Positions 1 through 10,497 of a DNA stretch of 64,000 bases are shown piece by piece. The notes beneath the pieces were generated by a model. That model was given only the letters and a program-made list of their open reading frames with translations, did not search any database and was not told where the DNA came from. The DNA is taken from the NCBI RefSeq assembly GCF_001858325.1, contig NZ_MBPP01000001.1, forward strand, positions 474,610 through 538,609, written 5' to 3'. Both the position numbers and the translations under genes were made by a program. This DNA comes from Marinobacter sp. AC-23. GTDB taxonomy: Bacteria > Pseudomonadota > Gammaproteobacteria > Pseudomonadales > Oleiphilaceae. Each line of letters begins with the position of its first letter. Position 1 is the first letter of the stretch.

Positions 1-320
1 CTTGCATTTTGAATAGCTCACCTTGGGCTGGTGCGGGGGAGCCAAGTATGGTCGGCTAGGGGCAACTGCCAGTCAATACGGGTTTTTACGGGATCGACTG
101 TAGCCACCACACCCAACATGGATGTTTTCCGTTCCCCAATGATTTTTTATACTGCAACGCCGTAAGAAAACAAGGTAAGTTCCCGCCACGGCCTGCGTAG
201 TGTGCACCCGGGTAAGACCTTTGACTATAAGCCTTTGGTTGAAGGCCCCGCATTCATGCGGGGCCTTCCGGGGTTCCAACCTGCTCAGACCAGTATAGCG
301 TCTGATTACAACTCTGCTAC
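1..320. other. Intergenic region downstream of sdhB
   Basis: I see no convincing gene in this stretch. It lies immediately 3' of sdhB on the minus strand, where related genomes usually carry sucA, so it is probably the sdhB-sucA gap with sucA starting beyond the window edge (inference). The only clear element is the hairpin at 241-268. Confidence 0.5.
241..268 (-). terminator. Strong hairpin after sdhB
   Basis: This is a perfect 13-bp inverted repeat (GAAGGCCCCGCAT and its complement) around a 2-base loop, 53 bases past the sdhB stop. No long T run follows on either strand, so it may be a processing or attenuation hairpin between sdhB and the next gene, or a weak terminator. Confidence 0.5.
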
Positions 321-1025
321 TTACGTAGCTCGGTGCAACAGAAGATTCCGTATATGACCAATTGCCTTTGTGGGGTTCAGCCCCTTCGGGCAAACGCTGA
401 CACAGTTCATGATTCCCCTGCAGCGGAAAACGCTGAACGGATCATCCAGGTCGGCCAAACGCTCTGCCTGTGCGGTATCTCGGCTGTCAGCCAAAAAGCG
501 ATAGGCCTGTAGCAGCCCTGCCGGACCAATAAACTTATCCGGATTCCACCAGAACGATGGGCAGGCAGTGGAACAGCATGCACAGAGGATACACTCGTAC
601 AAACCATCTAGCTTTTCACGGTCTTCCGGTGACTGCAGGCGCTCCATAGCTGGCGCTGGCTGATCATTCACCAAGTACGGCATCACTTTTTCGTACTGCT
701 TGTAGAACAAACTCATATCCACAACAAGATCGCGGATAACCGGCAGACCCGGCAAAGGACGCAGCACCAGCTTGTCGTTTTTGACAACTTGAGACATAGG
801 TGTAATACATGCCAGACCATTCTTGCCGTTCATGTTCATGCCATCTGAACCACAAACACCTTCACGGCATGAACGGCGATAGGCCATCGACTCATCTTTC
901 TCTTTGATGAGGTTTAGCACGTCAAGAACCATCAGGTCCTTGCCAGCCGGAAGCTCGACATCCACGTCCTGCATATAAGGGGCGCTGTCAGTTTCCGGGT
1001 TATAACGGTAAAGGCTTACCAACAT
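321..1025 (-). CDS. sdhB: Succinate dehydrogenase iron-sulfur subunit
   Basis: This is the 234-residue electron-transfer subunit of respiratory complex II, passing electrons from the SdhA flavin to ubiquinone at the inner membrane. The N-terminal plant-type ferredoxin domain has the 2Fe-2S ligands C53, C58 and C73, with Asp at the fourth position (D61) as in E. coli SdhB. The C-terminal domain carries the motif CILCACCSTACP (from 145) plus C202, C208 and C212, which supply the 4Fe-4S and 3Fe-4S clusters. Length and sequence are normal for the family. It is the last gene of sdhCDAB and starts 14 bases after the sdhA stop. Confidence 0.97.
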   Translation of the reverse strand: MLVSLYRYNPETDSAPYMQDVDVELPAGKDLMVLDVLNLIKEKDESMAYRRSCREGVCGSDGMNMNGKNGLACITPMSQVVKNDKLVLRPLPGLPVIRDLVVDMSLFYKQYEKVMPYLVNDQPAPAMERLQSPEDREKLDGLYECILCACCSTACPSFWWNPDKFIGPAGLLQAYRFLADSRDTAQAERLADLDDPFSVFRCRGIMNCVSVCPKGLNPTKAIGHIRNLLLHRAT

Positions 1026-1039
1026 AGTGTACGTCCCCC

Positions 1040-2812
1040 TTAATAAGTCCGGATTTTCGGCTGGAAAGTATCAACAGTTTTCGGCGAAAAGTTAACGTCG
1101 CGCTTGCCAATACGTTTGTCCAACGGGAAGTAGAGAGAGTGCTTCAACCAGTTCTCATCATCACGTTCAGTGTAGTCGTTACGGGCGTGAGCACCGCGAC
1201 TCTCTTTACGCTCATGTGCCGCAATCGCAGTAGCCTGGGCCACTTCAAACAGGTTATCCAGCTCCAGCGCTTCAATACGTGCTGTGTTGAACGCACTGCT
1301 GGTATCACCCAGTTTGGTGTTACGAACACGTTCACCTATGGCGTCCAGCTTTTTCAGGCCCTCTTCCATGCTCTTGCCGTCACGGAACACTCCAAAGTAA
1401 AGCTGCATACAGCTCTGCAGGTCCTTACGAACCTCTGCAACACTTTCGCCTTCTGATGCACTGTTCAGACGATCCAATCGAGCCATGGCACGCTTGATGT
1501 CTTCATCGGTTGCATCGTCTGTTTCAAAACCACCGCGCAACTGCTCTTCAATATGCAGGCCAGCCGAACGACCAAAAACAACGAGATCCAACAGCGAGTT
1601 ACCGCCCAAACGGTTCGCGCCATGAACAGAAACGCAAGCCGCTTCACCACAGGCAAACAATCCCGGGATCGGCTTGTCACTACCACTGCCATCTTGTGTT
1701 AGCGCTTGGCCACCCACGTTTGTAGGAATACCACCCATCATATAGTGACACGTTGGCACTACCGGAACCGGCTCTTTTACGGGATCCACGTGGGCAAACG
1801 TACGGGATAGCTCACAGATACCGGGCAAACGCAGATTCAGAGTCTCTTCACCCAGGTGGTCCAACTTCAGCAGCACGTGGTCCTTTTCCGGGCCGCAGCC
1901 GCGACCTTCAAGAATCTCGATGACCATGGAGCGAGCAACAACATCGCGGCCTGCCAGGTCTTTCGCGTTAGGAGCATAACGCTCCATGAACCGCTCGCCT
2001 TCAGAATTAATCAGGTAACCGCCCTCACCCCTACAGCCTTCCGTTACCAGCGTACCGGCACCGTAGATACCCGTGGGGTGGAACTGCCACATTTCCATGT
2101 CCTGCATTGGGAAGCCGGCACGCAGCGCCATGCCAATGCCGTCGCCGGTGTTGATCAGCGCGTTGGTAGTAGAGGCATATATGCGGCCTGCGCCGCCTGT
2201 TGCCAGAACCGTAGCCTTGGACTTGATATAAGCCACTTCACCGGTTTCGATTTCAATGGCCACAACACCAACAACTTCATCCTTGCTGTTCTTTACCAGA
2301 TCAACGGCATACCATTCGTTCAGGAATGTCGTGCCACCTTTAAGGTTTGCCTGGTATAGCGTGTGCAACAGCGCGTGACCTGTACGGTCAGCGGCAGCAC
2401 AGGTACGTGCTGCCTGAGTAGGATCATCCGGGCCTTTGGATTGACCACCAAACGGACGCTGATAAATACGGCCCTGTTCGGTACGAGAGAACGGCAGCCC
2501 CATGTGCTCAAGCTCGAACACAGCCTGTGGTCCCACAGAACACATATATTCAACAGCGTCCTGGTCGGCAATGTAGTCAGACCCCTTTACGGTGTCATAC
2601 ATGTGCCAGCGCCAGTCATCATTGGGGTCAGCGCTTGCAATCGCACAGGTAATACCGCCCTGGGCAGACACCGTGTGCGAACGAGTAGGAAATACTTTTG
2701 TAATACACGCGGTTTTGACGCCCGATTCGGTCAACTGCAGGGCCGCTCGCATACCGGCACCGCCGCCGCCGATAACAATCGCGTCGTACGACATGGTCTT
2801 AATATTAGACAT
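1040..2812 (-). CDS. sdhA: Succinate dehydrogenase flavoprotein subunit
   Basis: This is the 590-residue catalytic subunit that oxidises succinate to fumarate. The N-terminal dinucleotide fold GGGGAG (15-20) is followed by [10 protein letters not shown], whose histidine (about residue 46) is the covalent FAD attachment site. The motif [21 protein letters not shown] in the middle (start near residue 243) belongs to the substrate and capping region. The C-terminus ends in the typical RTY. It lies 3 bases after sdhD and 14 bases before sdhB, as expected of one transcription unit. Confidence 0.98.
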   Translation of the reverse strand: MSNIKTMSYDAIVIGGGGAGMRAALQLTESGVKTACITKVFPTRSHTVSAQGGITCAIASADPNDDWRWHMYDTVKGSDYIADQDAVEYMCSVGPQAVFELEHMGLPFSRTEQGRIYQRPFGGQSKGPDDPTQAARTCAAADRTGHALLHTLYQANLKGGTTFLNEWYAVDLVKNSKDEVVGVVAIEIETGEVAYIKSKATVLATGGAGRIYASTTNALINTGDGIGMALRAGFPMQDMEMWQFHPTGIYGAGTLVTEGCRGEGGYLINSEGERFMERYAPNAKDLAGRDVVARSMVIEILEGRGCGPEKDHVLLKLDHLGEETLNLRLPGICELSRTFAHVDPVKEPVPVVPTCHYMMGGIPTNVGGQALTQDGSGSDKPIPGLFACGEAACVSVHGANRLGGNSLLDLVVFGRSAGLHIEEQLRGGFETDDATDEDIKRAMARLDRLNSASEGESVAEVRKDLQSCMQLYFGVFRDGKSMEEGLKKLDAIGERVRNTKLGDTSSAFNTARIEALELDNLFEVAQATAIAAHERKESRGAHARNDYTERDDENWLKHSLYFPLDKRIGKRDVNFSPKTVDTFQPKIRTY

Positions 2813-2815
2813 CGA

Positions 2816-3163
2816 TTAAAGCCCCCAAATAATCTGAATACCCCAGACCACATACACAAAAATCACCAGCATGAATGCCGCCTGAAACAGGAAGCGCTGC
2901 ATTGCAGATTTGATGTAGTCGGTAGAAACGGTCCAAAGGCCGACCCACGCATGAGCCCCGATTGAAAGCAGTGCCAGCAGCGTAAAGATCTTGAACCAAA
3001 CTTGATTAAACAAAGCCGACCAAGACTGGTAGTCCACGTCGGTTGTGATAAAAAAGCCCAGCAGAAAAACCGTATAAAAAGCTAATACGTAGGCGGAAAC
3101 CCGCTGGATGATCCAGTCTTGAATACCGTTTCGACCGATATTGGTCACACTATTCATGCCCAT
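2816..3163 (-). CDS. sdhD: Succinate dehydrogenase membrane anchor subunit
   Basis: This is a 115-residue protein with three hydrophobic segments (about residues 22-43, 56-77 and 91-113), matching the SdhD anchor. The start of segment one, DWIIQRVSAYVLAFYTVF, and the AHAWVGLWTVSTDYIK region around the heme-side histidine are family features. With SdhC it forms the quinone site and binds heme b. Its start overlaps the end of sdhC by 10 bases, which suggests coupled translation. Confidence 0.95.
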   Translation of the reverse strand: MGMNSVTNIGRNGIQDWIIQRVSAYVLAFYTVFLLGFFITTDVDYQSWSALFNQVWFKIFTLLALLSIGAHAWVGLWTVSTDYIKSAMQRFLFQAAFMLVIFVYVVWGIQIIWGL

Positions 3164-3531
3164 ACCCAGACTCCTGCCAAAACGATGAGGACAACGGAAA
3201 CTCCGATGGTGATTTTAGCGGCCGCACGCCCGCTTTCCAGCTCTTCACCAATGCCCATGTCCATAAGCAGGTGCTTGATACCTGCAACCAGGTGATACAG
3301 CAGAGCAGACAGAATGCCCCAGATAATCAGCTTGGCAAGGAAGCTGTTCAGCAGTTCACTGACCTGACTGAAGCCTTCTTCCCCGGAAAGGGAAAGTTGA
3401 AGCCCATAAAGCATGAACGCAACACCAACAAAAATGATGATGCCGCTCACGCGGTGCAATATGGACGTAATGGCTGGCAGAGGAAAATGGAACTTGCCGA
3501 GATCGAGATTTACTGGTCGTTTGCTATTCAC
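3154..3531 (-). CDS. sdhC: Succinate dehydrogenase cytochrome b556 subunit
   Basis: This 125-residue inner-membrane protein has three transmembrane helices. RPVNLDL near the start and SILHRVSG (residues 23-30) match E. coli SdhC, including the quinone-site Ser (S23) and Arg (R27). H80 in LLYHLVAGIKH is the expected heme axial ligand. It is the first gene of sdhCDAB; a good sigma70 promoter lies about 180 bases upstream. Confidence 0.96.
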   Translation of the reverse strand: MNSKRPVNLDLGKFHFPLPAITSILHRVSGIIIFVGVAFMLYGLQLSLSGEEGFSQVSELLNSFLAKLIIWGILSALLYHLVAGIKHLLMDMGIGEELESGRAAAKITIGVSVVLIVLAGVWVWA

Positions 3532-3714
3532 AGCGCTCTCACACTCTCTTTTGGTGCCGCAGAACCGGCGAGCCGGTGGCGGTTAGTGGGTACGTAAGGA
3601 TCGAATGTTCAATACGACATCAACAGACGATTGGTTCAGGAGGGCGGACACCAACCCGGTAGCTTGCTATGAACAAACCACTCGTAGCGGTGAATCCCCG
3701 ATTCCGGGCTACGG

Positions 3715-3743
3715 ATTATAAGGAGACGCCCGTATAATTACAA
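3715..3743 (-). promoter_or_regulatory. sdhCDAB sigma70 promoter
   Basis: Read on the minus strand this is TTGTAA, a 17-base spacer, then a perfect TATAAT. It lies about 180 bases upstream of the sdhC start, leaving a long 5' leader. It is seen directly as a consensus match; use in vivo is inferred. Confidence 0.65.
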
Positions 3744-3893
3744 ACGCGCAACCCACGCAAAGGCTTTATGCTAAGCGTAACAGGGCCAGCTATTAGGCGT
3801 ATTGACAAATTCTTTTTTTTGTTGAAAGCCGCCTCATTCGTGGTATCCCTGATTTACAACAAGGCATAATTACGAAGTTTCCCTACTCTTTCA

Positions 3894-3921
3894 TTGACAA
3901 AAAAAGCCAACGCCCTATATT
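3894..3921 (+). promoter_or_regulatory. gltA sigma70 promoter
   Basis: A perfect TTGACA (3894-3899), a 16-base spacer and TATATT (3916-3921) lie about 90 bases upstream of the gltA start. The gltA ribosome site AGGAG (about 3998-4002) is well placed before the ATG at 4009. Confidence 0.7.
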
Positions 3922-4008
3922 TTGCCGCCAGTTTTGCGATAATACGCGCCTTCTCGCGCAACTATAAAGACAGCTAGCGCTGTCAAAGCTGATAAACAGG
4001 AGAGCACT

Positions 4009-5282
4009 ATGACCGACAGGAAAGCCACGCTCTCGGTGGGGGACAAGTCCATTGAGCTACCGGTTTATTCCGGCACCGTTGGCCCTGACGTTATCGACGT
4101 TCGAGGCCTAGTCCAGCAAGGCGTTTTCACTTACGACCCAGGGTTTGTATCAACAGCCGCCTGCGAGTCGGCCATCACGTATATTGATGGTGAAAACGGC
4201 GTTCTCCTACACCGGGGTTATCCGATTGAACAGCTTGCAGAGCACTCAGATTACCTAGAAGTCTGCCACCTGCTACTCAAAGGCGAACTACCTACGGCCG
4301 CAGAAAACAAGCAGTTCCACCAAACAATTAAAAACCACACCATGCTGCACGACCAGATGCGCAATTTCTTCCACGCTTCCGCCGGGACGCGCACCCAATG
4401 GCCATTATGTGCGGTGTTGTTGGGGCACTTTCTGCGTTTTATCACGACCAGATGGATGTGACCAACGAACATCAGCGCGAAATCACTGCGCATCGCCTGA
4501 TTGCCAAGATGCCAACGATTGCAGCCTGGTGCTACAAATACAGCATTGGTCAGCCATTTGTGTACCCAAGGAATGACCTTTCCTATTCCGAAAACTTTCT
4601 GCAGATGATGTTTGGCGTTCCTTGCGAGACATACAAGCCAAACCCGATCCTGGCGAAAGCCATGGACAAGATCTTTATTCTGCATGCTGATCACGAACAA
4701 AATGCATCAACATCCACGGTGCGGCTGGCAGGCTCTTCCGGCGCCAACCCCTACGCCTGCATTGCTTCGGGCATTGCGGCACTCTGGGGCCCGGCTCACG
4801 GCGGTGCCAACGAGGCCGTTCTGGACATGCTTGCGGAAATTGGCGACGAGTCCAACATTGACACATTCATTGCCAGGGCCAAGGATAAAGACGATCCTTT
4901 CCGCCTGATGGGCTTTGGCCACCGGGTTTACAAGAACTTCGACCCGCGCGCCAAGGTAATGGCGGAAACTGCACACGAGGTTCTGGGCGAGCTTGGCATG
5001 AAAGATGATCCACTCCTAAAAATCGCCCAGCGCCTTGAGCAGATTGCCCTTGAAGACGAGTACTTCGTTAAGCGCAAGCTTTACCCGAACGTGGACTTCT
5101 ATTCTGGCCTGATCCTGAAGGCCATGGGAATTCCGACGTCCATGTTTACGGTAATCTTTGCCATGTCACGGACTATCGGCTGGTACTCCCACTGGAACGA
5201 AATGGTCAGCGGCGACTACCGCATTGGCCGCCCGCGCCAGCTGTACACCGGCTCTCCGGCACGGGATTACCCTAAAAAGTAA
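4009..5282 (+). CDS. gltA: Citrate synthase (frameshifted in this sequence)
   Basis: This is type II hexameric citrate synthase, which condenses acetyl-CoA and oxaloacetate in the first TCA-cycle step. One G is missing at about 4375: the read goes from QMRNFF into an off-frame tail, while the continuing frame reads [17 protein letters not shown]. Restoring GGC in 'cacGGCttc' gives [16 protein letters not shown], the family sequence, and a normal protein of about 424 residues. The catalytic motifs [10 protein letters not shown] and [14 protein letters not shown] are intact in the second part. It is divergent from sdhCDAB and followed by a strong terminator. I treat the break as a probable sequence error. 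Confidence 0.95.
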
Positions 5283-5303
5283 CGCCCTGCCCGTTCTGGA
5301 AAC

Positions 5304-5336
5304 CAAAAGGCCGCTGATTCAGCGGCCTTTTTTTTG
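5304..5336 (+). terminator. gltA intrinsic terminator
   Basis: Stem AAAGGCCGCT pairs with AGCGGCCTTT around a short loop and is followed by a run of T. It starts about 20 bases after the gltA stop. Confidence 0.9.
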
Positions 5337-5421
5337 GAGAGTTTGGCGGGCAATCCATTTGCTCAGGCAACCAGCAAACTCTGTGCTAAGTTAAGTCCCA
5401 TAACTCTACAAGGAGAAACCA

Positions 5422-6294
5422 ATGACAACCGCAACTTTTATCGGCCTCGGCGTTATGGGATACCCCATGGCTGGCCACCTGGCAAACGCCGGTCTCACAG
5501 TTCGGGTATGGAACCGCTCAACAGAAAAGTCTCTACAGTGGGCCAAGGAGTATCCGGGAACCGCTTGTGAGACTATCGAAGAAGCTGTAAAAGGCGCCGA
5601 TTTTGTCATGACCTGCGTCGGCGCTGACAAAGATCTTATCGCGGTTTATGAAGGGGGCAACAGTATTCTCGCACACGCCCAGCCGGGCGCCATTCTAGTG
5701 GATCACACTACCGCTTCCGCAGGGATCGCCGAGAGGCTGGCTCAAGGGGCACGCGAGGCTGGCATGGGCTTTATCGACGCACCAGTATCAGGAGGCCAGC
5801 AAGGCGCTCAGAACGGCCAGCTGACCATCATGTGCGGCGGTACGGAGGAAGATTACGCCAAAGCACAGCCACTGTTACAGCACTACTCAAAGGCCTTGAA
5901 CTTGATGGGCCCAGCGGGCAGTGGTCAAAAAACCAAAATGGTTAACCAGATTGCCATCGCCGGATTGGTCCAGGGACTCTCTGAAGCGCTGCATTTTGCC
6001 GAACAGGCCGGTCTCGATGTACGGAAAGTTGTGGATGTCATATCCAAGGGAGCCGCCCAATCCTGGCAGATGGAAAACCGCTCTGGAACCATGATTGACG
6101 GCGAATTTGATCACGGATTCGCTGTGGACTGGATGCGCAAAGATTTGGGCATATGCCTGGATGAAGCACGCAAAGTTAACGCTTCACTACCGGTCACAGC
6201 CCTAGTAGACCAATTTTACGGAGATGTTCAGGAAATGGGCGGAAAACGCTGGGATACGTCTTCACTGATTCAGAGATTGCGGAAATTCAGATAG
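5422..6294 (+). CDS. Beta-hydroxyacid dehydrogenase, 3-hydroxyisobutyrate dehydrogenase family
   Basis: This is a 290-residue NAD(P)-dependent dehydrogenase of the 6-phosphogluconate / 3-hydroxyisobutyrate superfamily. The N-terminal Rossmann motif [10 protein letters not shown] (8-17), the substrate-loop signature [14 protein letters not shown] (near 117-130) and the catalytic-lysine motif [11 protein letters not shown] (near 167-177) are all visible. The substrate cannot be read from sequence; tartronate semialdehyde, 3-hydroxyisobutyrate or succinic semialdehyde reduction are all possible. The start is supported by AGGAG seven bases upstream. It stands alone, ending convergently with topA across a shared hairpin. 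Confidence 0.88.
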   Translation: MTTATFIGLGVMGYPMAGHLANAGLTVRVWNRSTEKSLQWAKEYPGTACETIEEAVKGADFVMTCVGADKDLIAVYEGGNSILAHAQPGAILVDHTTASAGIAERLAQGAREAGMGFIDAPVSGGQQGAQNGQLTIMCGGTEEDYAKAQPLLQHYSKALNLMGPAGSGQKTKMVNQIAIAGLVQGLSEALHFAEQAGLDVRKVVDVISKGAAQSWQMENRSGTMIDGEFDHGFAVDWMRKDLGICLDEARKVNASLPVTALVDQFYGDVQEMGGKRWDTSSLIQRLRKFR

Positions 6295-6318
6295 GCCCAA
6301 AAGACATTGGGGGCAAAT

Positions 6319-6359
6319 AAAAAAAGGGGTCAGAGCATTTGCTCTGACCCCTTTTTTCT
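6319..6359. terminator. Bidirectional terminator between the dehydrogenase gene and topA
   Basis: A 12-bp-stem palindrome (GGGGTCAGAGCA / TGCTCTGACCCC) is flanked by A and T runs on both sides, so it works in both directions. It sits 25 bases beyond the dehydrogenase stop and about 22 bases beyond the restored topA stop at 6381. The palindrome also resembles a dispersed intergenic repeat (see findings). Confidence 0.85.
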
Positions 6360-6380
6360 ACCAACCACACGCAGTCACGA

Positions 6381-9019
6381 TTATTTCTCGCGAGGCTGCC
6401 ACCTCCCATCAACGTACCAGCCGACCAGCCGGTAGCCTTACCGTCTTTTTCTGACATCACATACTGTTCTTTGGTCTTGCGGCTGTACCGAATGACCGTA
6501 GGATTGCCCTCTGGATCGCGCTCCGGCGCCTCCATCAGGTAATCGTGCTTCGGATCGATCTCCTTCCGATGCGGTTTAATCTCCATCACCAGAGGTGGTC
6601 GGGTCTCACGATTTTTCGGAAACTTGCTAGCCGCCAAAAACATTCCGGATGCGCCATCGCGCAATACATAGGTGTCATCCACCTTTTGGCATTGCAACTC
6701 AGGCATTGGAACCGGGTCCATTTTGGGTGGCGCAGGCTCACCGCTCTTCAAGAGCTTACGAGTGTTTTTACAGGTATCACTCATGCAACCAAAATACTTG
6801 CCGAAGCGGCCTGTTTTCAGCTGCATTTCCGAGCCACACTTATCACATTCCAGCGTGGGGCCGTCGTAACCCTTAATACGGAAAGTGCCCTCTTCCACCT
6901 CATAGCCGGAACAGTCCGGGTTGTTACCGCATACATGTAGCTTGCGGGTTTCATCCACCAGGTAGCTGTCCATAGCCGTAGAGCATATGGGGCAACGGCG
7001 CTTTTTGCGCAATAGCCGGGTTTCACCCTCGCCTTCAACGTCATCATCAGCGCTAACCACCTCATCACCCGAAACCAGGTTGATCGTAGTTTTGCACCGC
7101 TCTTTAGGTGGTAACGAGTAGCCGGAACAACCAAGGAACACGCCGGTGCTGGCCACCCGAATCTGCATGTTACGGCCGCAAGTTGGGCACGGAATGGTGG
7201 TTTCCGTCGGATCGTTCGGGCGCATTCCGCCCTCACCATCCGCACTCTCGGCTGATTCCAACTGCTTACGGAAGCGCGCGTAAAAATCGTTAAGAACCTT
7301 TTTCCAGTCCACGTCGCCTTCAGCAATGTGATCCAGATCACCTTCCATCTTCGCCGTAAAATCGAAGTCCATTAGATTGGAAAACGACTCACACAGACGG
7401 TCAGTAACGATCTCACCCATTTTTTCTGCGTAAAAACGCCGGTTCTGCAGACGCACGTATCCCCGGTCCTGAATGGTCGAAATGATCGACGCATAGGTAG
7501 AGGGGCGGCCGATGCCCTGCTTTTCAAGCTCTTTTACCAAGCTGGCTTCCGTAAAACGCGGTGCAGGCTTGGTAAAGTGCTGGGTCGGCTCCAGTTTTTC
7601 AAGGCTCAGAGCCTCCCCTACCTTTATGTCTGGCAGAGCCACATCTTCTTCTTTTTTAGCCGACTGAGGCGCGACCTTAAGAAAACCATCAAACTTAATG
7701 ATCCGGCCGCGCGTACGCAGTTCGTAATCGCCATTGGCGACAACGATCGACGTACTGAGAAATTCGGCCTCTGACATCTGGCATGCCACAAACTGGCGCC
7801 AAATCAGCTCGTAGAGCTTCTCCGCATCTTTTTCAAGACCGCTGATTTCCGCTGCCTGGCGAGTTGCTTCTGTGGGGCGAATCGCTTCGTGAGCCTCCTG
7901 CGCACCTTCTTTGCTGCCATATACCTTGGGCTTCTCTGGCAGATAGCGATCACCGAACTGATCCTGAATATAATCACGGCAGCCACTGACCGCATCCTGG
8001 CTCAGATTCGTGGAATCGGTACGCATATATGTAATGTAACCGGCTTCATAAAGTCGCTGGGCCAGCATCATGGTTTTCTTGACGCTGAACCCCAACCGGT
8101 TACTTGCCGCCTGCTGCAGGGTCGACGTAATGAACGGCGCACCTGGGCGAGACCTGGTTGGCTTGTCTTCACGCTTGGCAACTTCAAACCCGCCAGCCTT
8201 AAGCCGTGCTACATGCTCATCGCTCTGTTGCTCGTTAACCGGACGGTAGGGTTTGTCATTGTAACGGGTAACTTCGAAACCCACGGGCTGCGCGCTGGCT
8301 TTTGCACCAAGCCCGGCAAACAGTTGCCAGTACTCTTCCGGAACAAACACCCGAATATCTCGCTCACGCTCTGCAATCAACCGAACCGCTACTGACTGTA
8401 CCCGGCCTGCAGACAACCCTCGGGCCAGCTTGGCCCATAGCAAGGGCGACACCATGTAACCCACAACACGGTCGAGAAAGCGCCGTGCTTGCTGAGCATT
8501 TACCTGGTTGGTATCCAGCTCACCAGGATTCTGAAACGCCTCCTGAATCGCGCGCTTGGTAATCTCGTTGAACACCACACGACGATACTTTTCAGGCTCA
8601 CCACCAATAGTCTGCTGGAGGTGCCAGGCAATGGCCTCTCCCTCGCGATCCAAATCCGTTGCGAGATAGATATGGTCGGCATTCTTGGCAAGTCGCTTAA
8701 GCTCACTGACAACTTTTTCCTTGCCAGGAAGAATTTCGTAACGAGCGCTCCAGTCTTGATCCGGATCCACGCCCATCCGGGCAACCAACTGCTCCCGGGC
8801 TTTGCGTTTTTTATGGGCAATCTTGTCGTCCGGGCCGAGCTTACGAGTGATTGCCGCCTGCCTGGCGCGCTCTTTTGGATCAGATGGGGACCCATTGCCA
8901 CTGACGGGAAGATCACGAATGTGCCCAACACTCGACTTAACAATGAAGTCAGCGCCCAGGTACTTATTGATGGTCTTCGCTTTCGCTGGTGACTCGACAA
9001 TTACGAGACTTTTACCCAT
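6381..9019 (-). CDS. topA: DNA topoisomerase I (frameshifted near its 3' end)
   Basis: This is type IA topoisomerase, which relaxes negative supercoils. The TOPRIM domain begins [17 protein letters not shown] and contains [17 protein letters not shown]; the catalytic tyrosine is in [11 protein letters not shown]. Three C-terminal zinc-finger modules follow (CPTCGR, CPICST, CDKCGS starts). One G is missing at about 6417-6418 (GGG read as GG). Uncorrected, the tail runs off-frame for about 30 residues through the terminator to 6287. Corrected, it ends [18 protein letters not shown] with a stop at 6381-6383, giving about 879 residues. Probable sequence error. Confidence 0.95.
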
Positions 9020-9288
9020 ATCGGAGATCTATATCCTTGGCGATAAATCGGTCAGTGAACAAGGAGACCGTAAACTCGCTGTAAAATCAATCGGCTGGAA
9101 AAACTATAGGAGCCGCCATTATGTATAGGCTCACTGTTTTACAGGGTCGGGAATAGCAAGACAACCCATTCTTCGCCCCGGTCTTAAATTTCGGCGCCTC
9201 AGGAAGCGCTCTTAGATCGCCCTGAAAGCAGAAAGGCCCGGCGCATGCCGGGCCTTCCATGAAAGCGTTGCTGTGCCCGCCTAACGGA
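9020..9288. other. topA upstream / fadA downstream gap
   Basis: This 269-base gap carries the topA leader and the fadA hairpin (9233-9256). I see no supportable gene in it. Confidence 0.5.
9233..9256 (-). terminator. Hairpin after fadA
   Basis: A perfect 10-bp stem (AAGGCCCGGC / GCCGGGCCTT) with a GCAT loop lies about 33 bases past the fadA stop on the minus strand. It lacks a long T tract, like the hairpin after sdhB. Confidence 0.6.
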
Positions 9289-10491
<1,203 letters not shown>

Positions 10492-10497
10492 TCAGGG

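Larger units (their letters stand above)
3532..4008. other. Divergent sdhC / gltA control region
   Basis: This is a 477-base gap between divergent TCA-cycle genes with no gene that I can support. It holds a minus-strand promoter for sdhC (3715-3743), a plus-strand promoter for gltA (3894-3921) and a third TTGACA at 3802 lacking a good -10. It also contains long A/T runs. The length leaves room for regulators, but I recognise no specific operator. Confidence 0.7.

Noticed and set aside
73..393. Open frame overlapping the end of sdhB
   Set aside because: It runs through the hairpin at 241 and overlaps the conserved sdhB coding region; composition is not protein-like.
3802..3830. Second gltA promoter at TTGACA 3802
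   Set aside because: No acceptable -10 element lies 16-18 bases downstream.
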